Shown here one piece after another: positions 8,072 through 16,052 of a DNA stretch of 30,747 nucleotides. A program made the translations under genes and the position numbers. How positions within the stretch are numbered: position 1 is the first letter of the stretch; every line of letters begins with the position of its first letter. The notes under the pieces are model-generated. The model had not been told where the DNA came from. It saw nothing but the letters and a program-made list of their open reading frames with translations, and did no database searches. This DNA is from JBHIEE01 sp046760445 (lineage in GTDB: Bacteria > Acidobacteriota > Aminicenantia > JdFR-78): NCBI GenBank assembly GCA_046760445.1, contig JBHIEE010000021.1, positions 1 through 30,747 on the forward strand, in the 5' to 3' direction.

Positions 8072-8255
8072 GGGTCCAAGGAGCCGAGCCTGCCGGCAGG
8101 CCCCGTTCTATGGGGCAGGCAGGGGGTTTTTAAGTGATTTTATTTTTCACTCGAATCCCGTAAAGGGACGTTGTCCCATGAAAAGGGGCGATGCCACATC
8201 GTGGCTTTTCGCCAACGGGACTTTTCGTCCATGACCCCTTGAATCCTTAGGATTT
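8072..8255. repeat. Composite palindromic intergenic element between pheS and pheT
   Basis: The 188-base gap is GC-rich compared with its neighbours and almost wholly made of nested inverted repeats. These are GCCTGCCGGCAGGC (8088-8101), GCCCC/GGGGC (8100-8104 with 8112-8116) followed by G5 and T5, GGGAC-GTT-GTCCC (8165-8177), GCCAC-ATC-GTGGC (8193-8205) within GGCGA/TCGCC, and outer CCCGT/ACGGG (8157-8161 with 8215-8219). The right end CCTTGAATCCTT also occurs in the 22379-22459 repeat. The first hairpin with its T5 tail may terminate pheS transcription in part. The last bases also supply the weak ribosome binding site of pheT. Confidence 0.8.
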
Positions 8256-8258
8256 AAT

Positions 8259-10301
8259 ATGAAAGTTAGTTTGAATTGGTTAAAAGATTATATTGATTTA
8301 GATCAATCTCCTGATGAGATAATAGCTAAGTTAAATCTAATTGGTCTAATGGTTGAAGAGAAACACCAGGTAGATGATGATGTTATCTTAGATTTAGAAA
8401 CTTACCCCAATCGTCCAGATACTCTTGGTCATATAGGTATTGCCAGAGAGCTTGCTGCTTGTTATCAGCGGCCTCTTAAAGAGAAAAGTTGGGCCATTAA
8501 TTGGTTAGATGAACAGATAGAAGATTTAATTGATATAAAGATTGTTGAAGAACAGCTTTGTCCCAGATACATTGGATTAGTGGTCAGAGACTTAAAAGTT
8601 GGGCCTTCTCCGGAATGGCTTCAAAAAAGATTGGAGTCTTTAGGGGTTCGGTCAATAAATAATGTGGTGGATGTGGCCAATTATGTCTTATTTTTGACTG
8701 CTCATCCAATTCATACCTTTGACTTAAATAAAATTGAAGGCAAGAAAGTAATTATTAGGAAAGCTTCCCTAGGAGAAAAGATAATTACCTTAGAAGGAGA
8801 ACAAGAGATTCTTTCTTCAGAGATGTTAGTTATTGCAGACTCTAAAAAACCAATTGCCATTGCAGGAGTAATTGGTGGAGAAGAATCTGGAGTAACCGAA
8901 GAAACAAAAGACATTCTGATTGAAAGCGCCTATTTCGATCCGATTTCCATTAGAAAGACTTCAAAAGTCTTGGGATTGAGTACTGAAGCCTCCTATCGTT
9001 TTGAAAGAGGAGCTGATGTAGAATTTTCTCCTAAAGCTGCTCAAATCGCAGCATCACTTTTATCTTCTTTCGGGGGAAAAGTAGCCAAAGGAATGATTGA
9101 TATTTATCCTCAACCTCGAAAAAAGAGAACAGTAATTTTTCGCCTTAAAAGAACCTCAGAAATACTTGGGTTGTCTCTAGATAAAGGGTTCATTGAAAAG
9201 ACTTTTGATCAACTGGGATTTAAAATAAAAAAAAGCCAATCCGAGATTTGGCAAATTGAAATTCCTTCTTATAGAGTAGATATCGAGCGAGAAATAGATT
9301 TAATTGAAGAAGTAGCAAGATTTTATGGATATGATAAGATTCCTTCCACTCTTCCCCAATTAAAGATTACCGAGAGTATTCTCAATCCTAAAAGAGAGAG
9401 GATTGACCAGCTCCGACTTAAGTTGATTTCCTTAGGCTTTGATGAAGTGATAAACTACAGTTTCACTGACCCCAAACAAAAAACATTGTTCAATAATAAC
9501 CTATCTCCTATTACTATTCGAAATCCAATTTCAATGAAAGCTTCTCAAATGAGGACCACTCTTTTGGGTGGTTTGTTGGAAAACATTGTTTGGAATAAGA
9601 ATAGAGGAGCGGAAGGGGTTCAGATTTTTGAGATTGGTAGAATTTACTTTTGGGAGAATGAACGGCCTAAGGAACAATTATTTTTAAGTATGGTTGGGGC
9701 AGGATTATATCAGAAAAAACATTGGCAAATAGAAAGCCAGGAGATAGATTTTTTCCTTTTAAAAGGAGCGGTTGAGGCGATAATAGATCAGTTGAAGTAT
9801 TACCCATTTTCTTTTGAAATAGAGGATCACAATTATTTTGAACTAGGATATTCATTAGGATTAGTAGTTAAGGGTGAGAAAGTAGGCTGGTTAGGATTAA
9901 TTAAAAAAGAAATCAGAGAAAGTTATGAATTAAAAGAGAAAGTATTTGGGGCTGAGATTAATTTAGAGTTATTGATTGACAAAGTCCTTCCACCTTTTAG
10001 ATTTAAACCGATCAGTAGATTTCCTCAAATTAAACGGGATATTTCTTTTTTAGTGGATAAGAAAGTTACATACAACCAAATAGAACAGGAGATAGCTAAA
10101 ATAGCTAATCCATTACTGAGAGAATTTGAGCTTTATGATCGTTATTTTGGTTCATCAATCCCACCAGACAAGATAAGTATGACCCTTAGATTTACCTATT
10201 CTCATGTAGGGAGGACTTTATTGGCTGAAGAAGTCCAAGTAGTTCATAATCAAATAGTTGAACATTTAAAAAATAAGTTTAAGATTAAACTAAGAGAATA
10301 A
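8259..10301 (+). CDS. pheT: Phenylalanyl-tRNA synthetase beta subunit, lacking the N-terminal tRNA-binding domain
   Basis: Structural and editing subunit of the tRNA-Phe synthetase. The first 37 residues (MKVSLNWLKDYIDLDQS to GLMVEE) match the usual PheT start, but the sequence then jumps to DVILDLETYPNRPDTLGHIG, which in typical PheT follows an OB-fold tRNA-binding domain of roughly 110 residues. That domain is absent, explaining a length of 680 instead of about 800. The B3/B4 editing region (SINNVVDVANYVLFLTAHPIH), B5, the catalytic-like core (EEVARFYGYDKIPSTLP) and the C-terminal ferredoxin-fold anticodon-binding domain (SRFPQIKRDISFLV to the end) are all present. The frame is clean, so this looks like a true short form and not a broken gene. 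Confidence 0.95.
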   Translation: MKVSLNWLKDYIDLDQSPDEIIAKLNLIGLMVEEKHQVDDDVILDLETYPNRPDTLGHIGIARELAACYQRPLKEKSWAINWLDEQIEDLIDIKIVEEQLCPRYIGLVVRDLKVGPSPEWLQKRLESLGVRSINNVVDVANYVLFLTAHPIHTFDLNKIEGKKVIIRKASLGEKIITLEGEQEILSSEMLVIADSKKPIAIAGVIGGEESGVTEETKDILIESAYFDPISIRKTSKVLGLSTEASYRFERGADVEFSPKAAQIAASLLSSFGGKVAKGMIDIYPQPRKKRTVIFRLKRTSEILGLSLDKGFIEKTFDQLGFKIKKSQSEIWQIEIPSYRVDIEREIDLIEEVARFYGYDKIPSTLPQLKITESILNPKRERIDQLRLKLISLGFDEVINYSFTDPKQKTLFNNNLSPITIRNPISMKASQMRTTLLGGLLENIVWNKNRGAEGVQIFEIGRIYFWENERPKEQLFLSMVGAGLYQKKHWQIESQEIDFFLLKGAVEAIIDQLKYYPFSFEIEDHNYFELGYSLGLVVKGEKVGWLGLIKKEIRESYELKEKVFGAEINLELLIDKVLPPFRFKPISRFPQIKRDISFLVDKKVTYNQIEQEIAKIANPLLREFELYDRYFGSSIPPDKISMTLRFTYSHVGRTLLAEEVQVVHNQIVEHLKNKFKIKLRE

Positions 10302-10334
10302 TCTATCTTCCTTGACGAGGAAAGGAGAGGTTAA

Positions 10335-10595
10335 TTGACAACAGAAGTAGAAAGAATTAGAATATTAGAGAATAAGATATTGAAATTAGTTGAATTTGTT
10401 AACCGAATGAAAGAAGAGAATAAAAGGTTAAAGGAGAAGTTAAAGATATTGAAAGATGAGAAACAGAAATTCGAAGAAGGAAGACAGAAGTTAAGTGCCT
10501 TAGAAGAAGAGTTAGAAAAGTTCAAACAGGAAAGAGAAAAAGTGAAAGAGAAAATTGAATCATTAATTAAACAAATTGAAAGGGTTGGGGTTTAG
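10335..10595 (+). CDS. Small coiled-coil protein, ZapB-like
   Basis: An 86-residue, highly charged protein that is almost entirely predicted coiled coil (residues about 5-84: RILENKILKLVEFVNRMKEE, then repeated EEL, KEK and KQE heptads). The start is TTG 10335 after AAAGGAGAGG. It ends with TAG 4 bases before the zapA ATG. Small coiled coils directly before zapA are common and are often annotated as ZapB-like cell-division proteins; position and length fit that, but coiled coils have little sequence specificity, so the function is inferred from context only. Confidence 0.7.
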   Translation: MTTEVERIRILENKILKLVEFVNRMKEENKRLKEKLKILKDEKQKFEEGRQKLSALEEELEKFKQEREKVKEKIESLIKQIERVGV

Positions 10596-10599
10596 AGAA

Positions 10600-10917
10600 A
10601 TGGATAAGATTGTGGAAGTTGAGATTTTTGGACAAAGATATAAGTTGAAAGTTGAAAAAGGAGAAGAAGAATATATTCATCGTTTATCTTCTTATGTGGA
10701 TGAGAAAATGAGAAAAGTTGCTCTTCATTCTAACATAGTGGACACCTTGAAGATAGCAGTATTAGCTGCCTTGAATATTGCTGACGAGAAGTTTTCTCAT
10801 CAGGCGCAATTAAACCAGCTTAATGAGGCTCTAAAGAATATGGAGAACAGTATTGAAAGTTTGGAGGTTTCTTTAAAAAATCAAAATAAATTTAATTTAA
10901 TTGAAGATGTATCATAA
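10600..10917 (+). CDS. zapA: Cell division protein ZapA
   Basis: Cytoplasmic protein that promotes FtsZ protofilament bundling at the division ring. The 105 residues contain the family pattern: KIVEVEIFGQRYKLKVEKGEEEYIHRLSSYVDEKM-like N-terminal domain with the conserved FGQRY, then TLKIAVLAALNIADE and a C-terminal coiled coil. ATG 10600 is chosen because it begins exactly at the conserved domain; an in-frame TTG at 10576 would add eight residues overlapping the upstream gene. The neighbouring coiled-coil gene and downstream 6S RNA and rny are a widely seen arrangement. Confidence 0.88.
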   Translation: MDKIVEVEIFGQRYKLKVEKGEEEYIHRLSSYVDEKMRKVALHSNIVDTLKIAVLAALNIADEKFSHQAQLNQLNEALKNMENSIESLEVSLKNQNKFNLIEDVS

Positions 10918-10924
10918 CAGTTTA

Positions 10925-11110
10925 GTAACTCCTGTGGTGCTGGTTATGGTGCCGGAGTCTTTGAGCCAACACCTAATTAATCGGGAGTCTAAGTCTTTTT
11001 GCTGTGTGCATGCCCCTGGAGAAAGGGGAAGCCTAAGGCAAAAGTTAGGACCCCCACTTGAGTTTTTCGAGTTCAAAAATTCCGTCCATACCGCCCCACG
11101 GGAGTGCTGT
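10925..11110 (+). ncRNA. ssrS: 6S RNA (ssrS), likely
   Basis: The 260-base gap between zapA and rny is the usual place for 6S RNA, which mimics an open promoter and sequesters the sigma-70 RNA polymerase holoenzyme in stationary phase. The sequence folds as one long rod: the closing stem ACTCCTGTGG (10928-10937) pairs with CCACGGGAGT (11096-11105) with one G-U pair, an internal region follows, and an apical stem forms from CCCCT/AGGGG around 11012-11029. The length, about 180 bases, fits. A possible -10 box TATCAT at 10910-10915 would start transcription near 10922. Short open frames across it on both strands have no protein-like features. Exact ends are uncertain. Confidence 0.75.
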
Positions 11111-11186
11111 TTCAAATATTCATTTACTTTTAACCCTCCTAACTTTCATCTCCTTTGACCTAACTATTTAAAAGGAGGTGATTCTA

Positions 11187-12749
11187 CTGAATATATATTA
11201 TTTGGTTTTAATTGAAGTGGGGATTTTATTTTTAGGGATAATTTTATATTTTATCCTGAAAAAGAGTTCAGTTGTTCGTGTCCTTCAAGAAGCCCAATCA
11301 GAAGCGAAAGAAATTTTAGAGAAAGCTAATAAAGAAGTAGAAAGACTAAAAAGAGAAGCTTCTTTAGAAGCAAAGGAAAAATATCTAAATTTAAAATCAG
11401 ATTTTGAAAAACAAACAAGGGATAGAGTAAGAAAAATAAATGAGATGGAGAGAAGATTAGTCCAAAAAGAGGAAAAATTAGAAAGAAAGATTCAGCTATT
11501 GGAAAAAATGGAGAAGGAAATTTCATCAAAAGAGAGGCAATTGTTTTATAAAGAAAAAGAATTAGAGGACATTAAGAACAAATATAATCAAATGATAAAA
11601 GATGAGTCTCGCCAGTTAGAGAAAATTTCTGGACTTTCCCAAGAAGAAGCAAAGAATTTACTGCTCAAAAAAGTAGAAAATGATGCTCGATTGGAAGCAG
11701 CTCATATTATTAGGAATATTGAAGATGAGATTAGAGAGAAGAGTCAAATTCTTTCAAGAAATATTATTAGTCAAGCTATTCAGCGAACTGCAGCGGAACA
11801 TGTTGTAGAAACTACTGTTTCAGTGGTAGATCTTCCCTCAGATGATATGAAAGGAAGAATTATTGGCCGTGAGGGAAGAAATATTCGGGCTTTAGAAATG
11901 GCCACTAGAGTAGATATTATTGTTGATGATACTCCAGAAGCAGTAATTTTATCCAGCTTTGATCCGATAAGAAGGGAATTGGCCAAAATGGCTATAGAAA
12001 AGTTAGTTATGGATGGGAGGATTCATCCTGCTCGAATTGAAGAGGTGGTTGAGAATGTAAAAGAGGAATTAGCTGAAAAAATCAAACAAGAAGGGGAAGA
12101 AGTAGCCCTTGAGTTTGGATTAAGGGATATTCATCTGGAGTTAATTAAACTTTTAGGGAAATTAAAGTATAGAACTAGCTATGGACAAAATGTTTTGCAG
12201 CATTCAAAAGAAGTAGCTTATCTCAGCGCTTTTATGGCCTCTGAGATAGGGACTAACTCTGAGATTGCCCTCCGAGCCGGGCTGCTTCATGATGTCGGGA
12301 AAGCTGTTGATAGAGAAGTTGAAGGTACACATACCGAACTTAGTGTTGAGTTAGCTAAGAAATATGGAGAGTGTGAGGAGGTTGTCCAAGCAATTGCTTC
12401 TCATCATCGAGATGTGGATTTTCCTTCAGTTGAGGCAGTGCTGGTTCAAGCAGCAGATACCCTTTCGGCCGCACGACCAGGAGCAAGGAGAGAGCTATTA
12501 GAAAGTTATGTTAAGCGGCTGGAAAAATTGGAAGAGATTGCTAATTCTTTTGAAGGGGTTACAAAATCTTATGCTCTTCAAGCTGGTCGAGAAATTAGAA
12601 TAATTGTTGAGAGTCAAAAAATATCAGATGAAGAGTCAACTCTAATTGCTAAGGAAATTGCTCACAAAATTGAAAGCGAACTTGATTATCCTGGACAAAT
12701 CAAGGTGACAGTGATTAGAGAAATGAGAACAGTAGAATATGCCAGATAA
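11187..12749 (+). CDS. rny: Ribonuclease Y
   Basis: Membrane-anchored endoribonuclease that starts mRNA decay. Domain order is complete: an N-terminal transmembrane helix (LVLIEVGILFLGIILYFIL), a long charged coiled coil to about residue 200, a KH RNA-binding domain (GRIIGREGRNIRALEMAT), and an HD hydrolase domain with the metal-binding HD in LRAGLLHDVGKAVDRE and a later ASHHRDVDFPS. The strong AAAGGAGG (11171-11178) overlaps the GTG at 11178, which therefore cannot be the start; CTG 11187 in the same frame lies 8 bases after it and is preferred, with TTG 11202 as the alternative. It overlaps ymdB by 11 bases. Confidence 0.93.
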   Translation: MNIYYLVLIEVGILFLGIILYFILKKSSVVRVLQEAQSEAKEILEKANKEVERLKREASLEAKEKYLNLKSDFEKQTRDRVRKINEMERRLVQKEEKLERKIQLLEKMEKEISSKERQLFYKEKELEDIKNKYNQMIKDESRQLEKISGLSQEEAKNLLLKKVENDARLEAAHIIRNIEDEIREKSQILSRNIISQAIQRTAAEHVVETTVSVVDLPSDDMKGRIIGREGRNIRALEMATRVDIIVDDTPEAVILSSFDPIRRELAKMAIEKLVMDGRIHPARIEEVVENVKEELAEKIKQEGEEVALEFGLRDIHLELIKLLGKLKYRTSYGQNVLQHSKEVAYLSAFMASEIGTNSEIALRAGLLHDVGKAVDREVEGTHTELSVELAKKYGECEEVVQAIASHHRDVDFPSVEAVLVQAADTLSAARPGARRELLESYVKRLEKLEEIANSFEGVTKSYALQAGREIRIIVESQKISDEESTLIAKEIAHKIESELDYPGQIKVTVIREMRTVEYAR

Positions 12750-13539
12750 AGTAAGGATTTTATTTTTAGGAGATATTGTTGGGCGCTCAGGTCGAAAAGC
12801 CTTAAAAAGATTTTTACCGGAAATAGAGAAACAATATTCGATAGATTTTATAATTGCCAATGGCGAGAATGCTGCGGGAGGAATTGGACTCACAGAGAAA
12901 GTAGGGAAGGAACTTTTAGAGGAAATAGATATTCTCACCTCAGGCAATCATATTTGGGATAAAAAAGAAGCTCTCGCTTTCTTAGATAAAAATTCCAGGA
13001 TTCTTCGCCCAGCTAATTTCCCTCCGGGAAACCCAGGGAAAGGTGGGGTAATAACTCCAGACAGGAAAGGAAGAAAAATAGCTGTTCTTAATCTCCAGGG
13101 GAGAATATTTATGGAGCCAATAGATTGTCCTTTCCAAGTGGCAGTTAAAGAAATAGAGAAGTTAAAAAGAATGACTTCAATTATAATTGTTGATTTCCAT
13201 GCTGAGGCCACTTCAGAGAAACAAGCTTTGGGGTGGTATTTGGATGGCAAGGTTTCAGCCTTAATTGGCACTCATACTCATGTTCTTACAGCAGATGAAA
13301 GGATTTTACCTGGAGGTACGGCCTACATAACAGATGTTGGAATGATTGGCGGGATAAATTCGGTGATTGGTATCAAAAAAGAACAGGCCATAAAAAGGTT
13401 TTTGACCGCTATTCCCCAGAGATTTGAGGTGGGTAAAGGGAGAAAAATTTTGTCAGGAACTTATCTTGAGATAGATTCTTCTTCTGGAAAAGCGATTAGC
13501 ATAAAAAGAATTATGAAAATGGAGGATGAAATTGAATAA
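12739..13539 (+). CDS. ymdB: YmdB-family metallophosphoesterase (TIGR00282)
   Basis: Dinuclear-metal phosphodiesterase; the Bacillus subtilis relative cleaves 2',3'-cyclic nucleotides and affects biofilm and sporulation choices. All metal-binding motifs are visible in order: LFLGDIVGRSGRKAL at the N terminus, ANGENAAGG, TSGNHIWDKKE, VDFHAEATSEK and IGTHTHVLTADE. Length 266 is normal. The ATG at 12739 lies inside the end of rny, and the rny-ymdB pair is widely conserved, suggesting linked roles in RNA turnover. It overlaps xseA by 14 bases, so translation along this stretch is probably coupled. Confidence 0.93.
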   Translation: MPDKVRILFLGDIVGRSGRKALKRFLPEIEKQYSIDFIIANGENAAGGIGLTEKVGKELLEEIDILTSGNHIWDKKEALAFLDKNSRILRPANFPPGNPGKGGVITPDRKGRKIAVLNLQGRIFMEPIDCPFQVAVKEIEKLKRMTSIIIVDFHAEATSEKQALGWYLDGKVSALIGTHTHVLTADERILPGGTAYITDVGMIGGINSVIGIKKEQAIKRFLTAIPQRFEVGKGRKILSGTYLEIDSSSGKAISIKRIMKMEDEIE

Positions 13540-14866
13540 TATTTCATTGGTCTATCCAGATAGAGTCTATACTGTCTCTGAAGTAACTCAATTAATTCGT
13601 TTAGAATTGGAGTCATCTTTTCCTCTTCTTTGGGTAGATGGAGAAATTTCAAATTTCCATCTTCATAGTTCTGGTCACCTCTACTTTACCTTGAAGGATG
13701 AGAGTAGTCAATTAAAGGGAGTTATGTTTCGAAATCAAGCAAGAGAAGTTCCCTTTCAAATTAAGGATGGGCTTCAAGTAATATGTAAAGGTAGGATAAC
13801 TGTTTATCCTCCGAGAGGAGAATACCAAATTGTGGTTGAGGTTTTAGAGCCAAAAGGAAAGGGAGCTTTTCAATTAGCTTTTGAGCAACTGAAAGAAAAG
13901 TTAAAAGAGGAAGGACTTTTTGATGTTAAATATAAAAAGCCTCTTCCTTTACTTCCCAGAAAAATTGGAATAGTTACTTCTCCTGAAGGAGCAGCGATAG
14001 TTGATATTCTCAAAATTTTAGAAAGAAGATTTGCTCATTTAGAGATTTTAATTTATCCGGTCAAGGTTCAAGGTAAAGGGGCTGCTCAAGAGATTGTGGA
14101 AGGGATTCATTATTTGAATACTTTATCAGATATAGATGCGATAATAGTAGGTCGGGGAGGTGGTTCAGTCGAGGATCTTTGGGCGTTTAATGAAGAAATT
14201 GTGGCTCGAGCTATATTTCAGTCCAAGGTTCCAGTTATTTCCGCAGTAGGTCATGAGATTGATTTTACTATTGCTGATTTTGTTGCTGATGTGAGGGCAT
14301 CTACTCCTTCTGCTGCGGCTGAATTGGTTGTTGAAAAAGAAGAAGCTTTTCAAGAAAGAATTCGAAATCTTCAGTCAAGAACGACTAATGCACTAAAATT
14401 TATTTTCCAACAGAAGAAAAATTCAGCTCTATTTCTGATGCAGAATCAAGTACTTACTAATTTTCCTTCTCGATTGCTTAATTTAGAACAGAAGGTAGAT
14501 GAGTTAGAGATAAGAGCTTGGAAGGTATTAAAAGATATTCAAAAAAAATTAGTCGAGAAAAAATCTGCTCTTGCTCTTATTAATCAAAAAATTAAAAATA
14601 GTATGAGATATATAATCAGAAAGGCTGACGCTCAATGGAAGAATTTATCAGCTCAGTTGAACAATTTAAGTCCTTTAGGTATACTTAAAAGAGGCTATTC
14701 ACTTTGCTGGAAAAAGGATAAATTAGTTTTAATTAAGGAAGCGCGACAAGTAAAGGTAGAGGAAGAAGTAAGAGTCTCGTTCTATCGGGGAGAAATAACT
14801 TGTCGAGTGAAAGAAATAGATAAAATGAAAAAATGGCCAGAGATAAGAGTTAAGAATAAAGGTTGA
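13526..14866 (+). CDS. xseA: Exodeoxyribonuclease VII large subunit
   Basis: Catalytic subunit of exonuclease VII, which degrades single-stranded DNA from both ends. The 446-residue protein has the N-terminal OB-fold (SFPLLWVDGEISNFHLHSSG, HLYFTLKDESSQLKGVMF), the catalytic domain with PRKIGIVTSPEGAAI, DAIIVGRGGGSVEDLWAFNEE and PVISAVGHEIDFTIADFVAD, RASTPSAAAE, and a C-terminal coiled coil that binds XseB, ending in the LSPLGILKRGYSL segment. It starts at ATG 13526 within ymdB. The small-subunit gene follows 44 bases downstream. Confidence 0.96.
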   Translation: MKLNNISLVYPDRVYTVSEVTQLIRLELESSFPLLWVDGEISNFHLHSSGHLYFTLKDESSQLKGVMFRNQAREVPFQIKDGLQVICKGRITVYPPRGEYQIVVEVLEPKGKGAFQLAFEQLKEKLKEEGLFDVKYKKPLPLLPRKIGIVTSPEGAAIVDILKILERRFAHLEILIYPVKVQGKGAAQEIVEGIHYLNTLSDIDAIIVGRGGGSVEDLWAFNEEIVARAIFQSKVPVISAVGHEIDFTIADFVADVRASTPSAAAELVVEKEEAFQERIRNLQSRTTNALKFIFQQKKNSALFLMQNQVLTNFPSRLLNLEQKVDELEIRAWKVLKDIQKKLVEKKSALALINQKIKNSMRYIIRKADAQWKNLSAQLNNLSPLGILKRGYSLCWKKDKLVLIKEARQVKVEEEVRVSFYRGEITCRVKEIDKMKKWPEIRVKNKG

Positions 14867-14910
14867 CTCCTTAATGAGAGGGAAAACAAATAGATAAAAT
14901 AAAAAATAAT

Positions 14911-15174
14911 ATGGCAAAAATGAAGGATAAAACTTTTGAAGAAGCTCTTCTTGAATTAGAAAAAATTGTTGAAAAATTAGAAGCGGGAGATTTACCCTTA
15001 ACCGAATCATTAAAACTTTTTGAGGAGGGAGTTGCACTCTCTCGTTTTTTAAGAGAAGAGCTTGATAAAACAGAAAAGCGAGTAGAGATTTTATTAAAAG
15101 GAGAAGGGAAGGAACTCAGAAAAGAGCCTTTTGAGTTGGAAAAAGAAATAGAGAAAAAATCAAATAATGAATAG
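14911..15174 (+). CDS. xseB: Exodeoxyribonuclease VII small subunit
   Basis: Helical partner of XseA. The 87 residues carry the family pattern TFEEALLELEKIVEKLEAGDL, PLTESLKLFEEGVALSRFLREELDKTEKRVEIL. ATG 14911 has no ribosome binding site at normal distance; the purine-rich GAGAGGG at 14876-14882 is 28 bases away and would suit an in-frame ATA at 14890, or the shorter ATG 14920 may be used. The conserved part starts at about KTFEEAL, so all choices give a full domain. It ends in TAG and ispA starts 14 bases later. Confidence 0.93.
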   Translation: MAKMKDKTFEEALLELEKIVEKLEAGDLPLTESLKLFEEGVALSRFLREELDKTEKRVEILLKGEGKELRKEPFELEKEIEKKSNNE

Positions 15175-15188
15175 TCCTTATCTTAATA

Positions 15189-16046
15189 ATGATAAATTTT
15201 GATGATTATATTTCTCGTAAAAAGCAATTAATTGAAAGAGAACTTAATAGAATCCTGGACCAAAAGAGGGTTTCATCCATTTATGAACCGATGAGATATT
15301 CTGTTTTTTCTGGAGGCAAAAGATTTAGACCCTTGCTCACTCTTTGCAGCGGAGAAAGTTTAAGAGCAAGGGAAGATGAACTTCTTCCTTTTGCTTGTGC
15401 TATTGAGTTAATTCATAACTATTCTTTGATTCATGATGATCTTCCTTCAATGGATAATGATGATTTTAGACGAGGGAAGCTTACCACTCATAAGGTTTTT
15501 GGAGAAGCAATGGCTCTATTAGCTGGAGACGGACTTCTTACTCTATCATTTCAAGTGCTTTCTTCTTTAGCCCAGCAGAGAAAAAAATCTCCAATGATAA
15601 TTGAGGCTATTTATGAAATTTCTAAGGCCGCTGGTGTGGATGGAATGATTAACGGACAGGCGATGGATTTAAAACTGACCCATCAGAAAGTGGAGGAAAA
15701 AGACCTAATTGAACTTAATTTAAAAAAAACAGCTTCTCTGATAACTGCTGCAGTTAAAGTGGGGGGACTTATTGCCCAAGCGAGCAATAAGGAATTAAAA
15801 GCTTTAGAAAATTACGGTCAAAATCTTGGAATAGCTTTTCAGATTATTGATGACCTTTTAGATACTGAACAGGAAAATAAGAATAGTTTGCCGAGGCCCA
15901 ATTATGCTCGTCTCATGGGAGAGAAAAAAGCAAGGGAGAAGGCAAGGCAGTTAGTGGATGAGGCAATATGTAGTCTCCATCAAGCAAATATTAATTCTCC
16001 TTGTTTAGAATATTTGGCGCGAAAAGTAATCAGCCAAGGAGATTAG
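15189..16046 (+). CDS. ispA: Polyprenyl (farnesyl-type) diphosphate synthase
   Basis: Joins isopentenyl diphosphate to allylic diphosphates, making farnesyl or geranylgeranyl diphosphate for quinones, undecaprenol and membranes. The first aspartate-rich motif is intact (IHDDLPSMDNDDFRRGK), as are GGKRFRPLL and LAGDGLLT. The second motif starts normally (QIIDDLLDTE), but the usual GK--G-D----K-TY segment is replaced by a shorter ENKNSLPRPNYARLMG, so a lysine-bearing part of the diphosphate site is missing or shifted. Length 285 is near normal. Product chain length cannot be told with confidence. It sits between xseB and dxs, the gene for the first step of the same pathway; its TAG stop is 6 bases before the dxs ATG and in the same frame. 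Confidence 0.92.
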   Translation: MINFDDYISRKKQLIERELNRILDQKRVSSIYEPMRYSVFSGGKRFRPLLTLCSGESLRAREDELLPFACAIELIHNYSLIHDDLPSMDNDDFRRGKLTTHKVFGEAMALLAGDGLLTLSFQVLSSLAQQRKKSPMIIEAIYEISKAAGVDGMINGQAMDLKLTHQKVEEKDLIELNLKKTASLITAAVKVGGLIAQASNKELKALENYGQNLGIAFQIIDDLLDTEQENKNSLPRPNYARLMGEKKAREKARQLVDEAICSLHQANINSPCLEYLARKVISQGD

Positions 16047-16052
16047 GGAAAA

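Noticed and set aside
10901..11158. Short open frames on both strands between zapA and rny
   Set aside because: No protein-like pattern or ribosome binding site; the stretch folds as a 6S-type rod.
11178..11180. GTG 11178 as the rny start
   Set aside because: It lies within the AAAGGAGGTG ribosome binding site itself, leaving no spacing.
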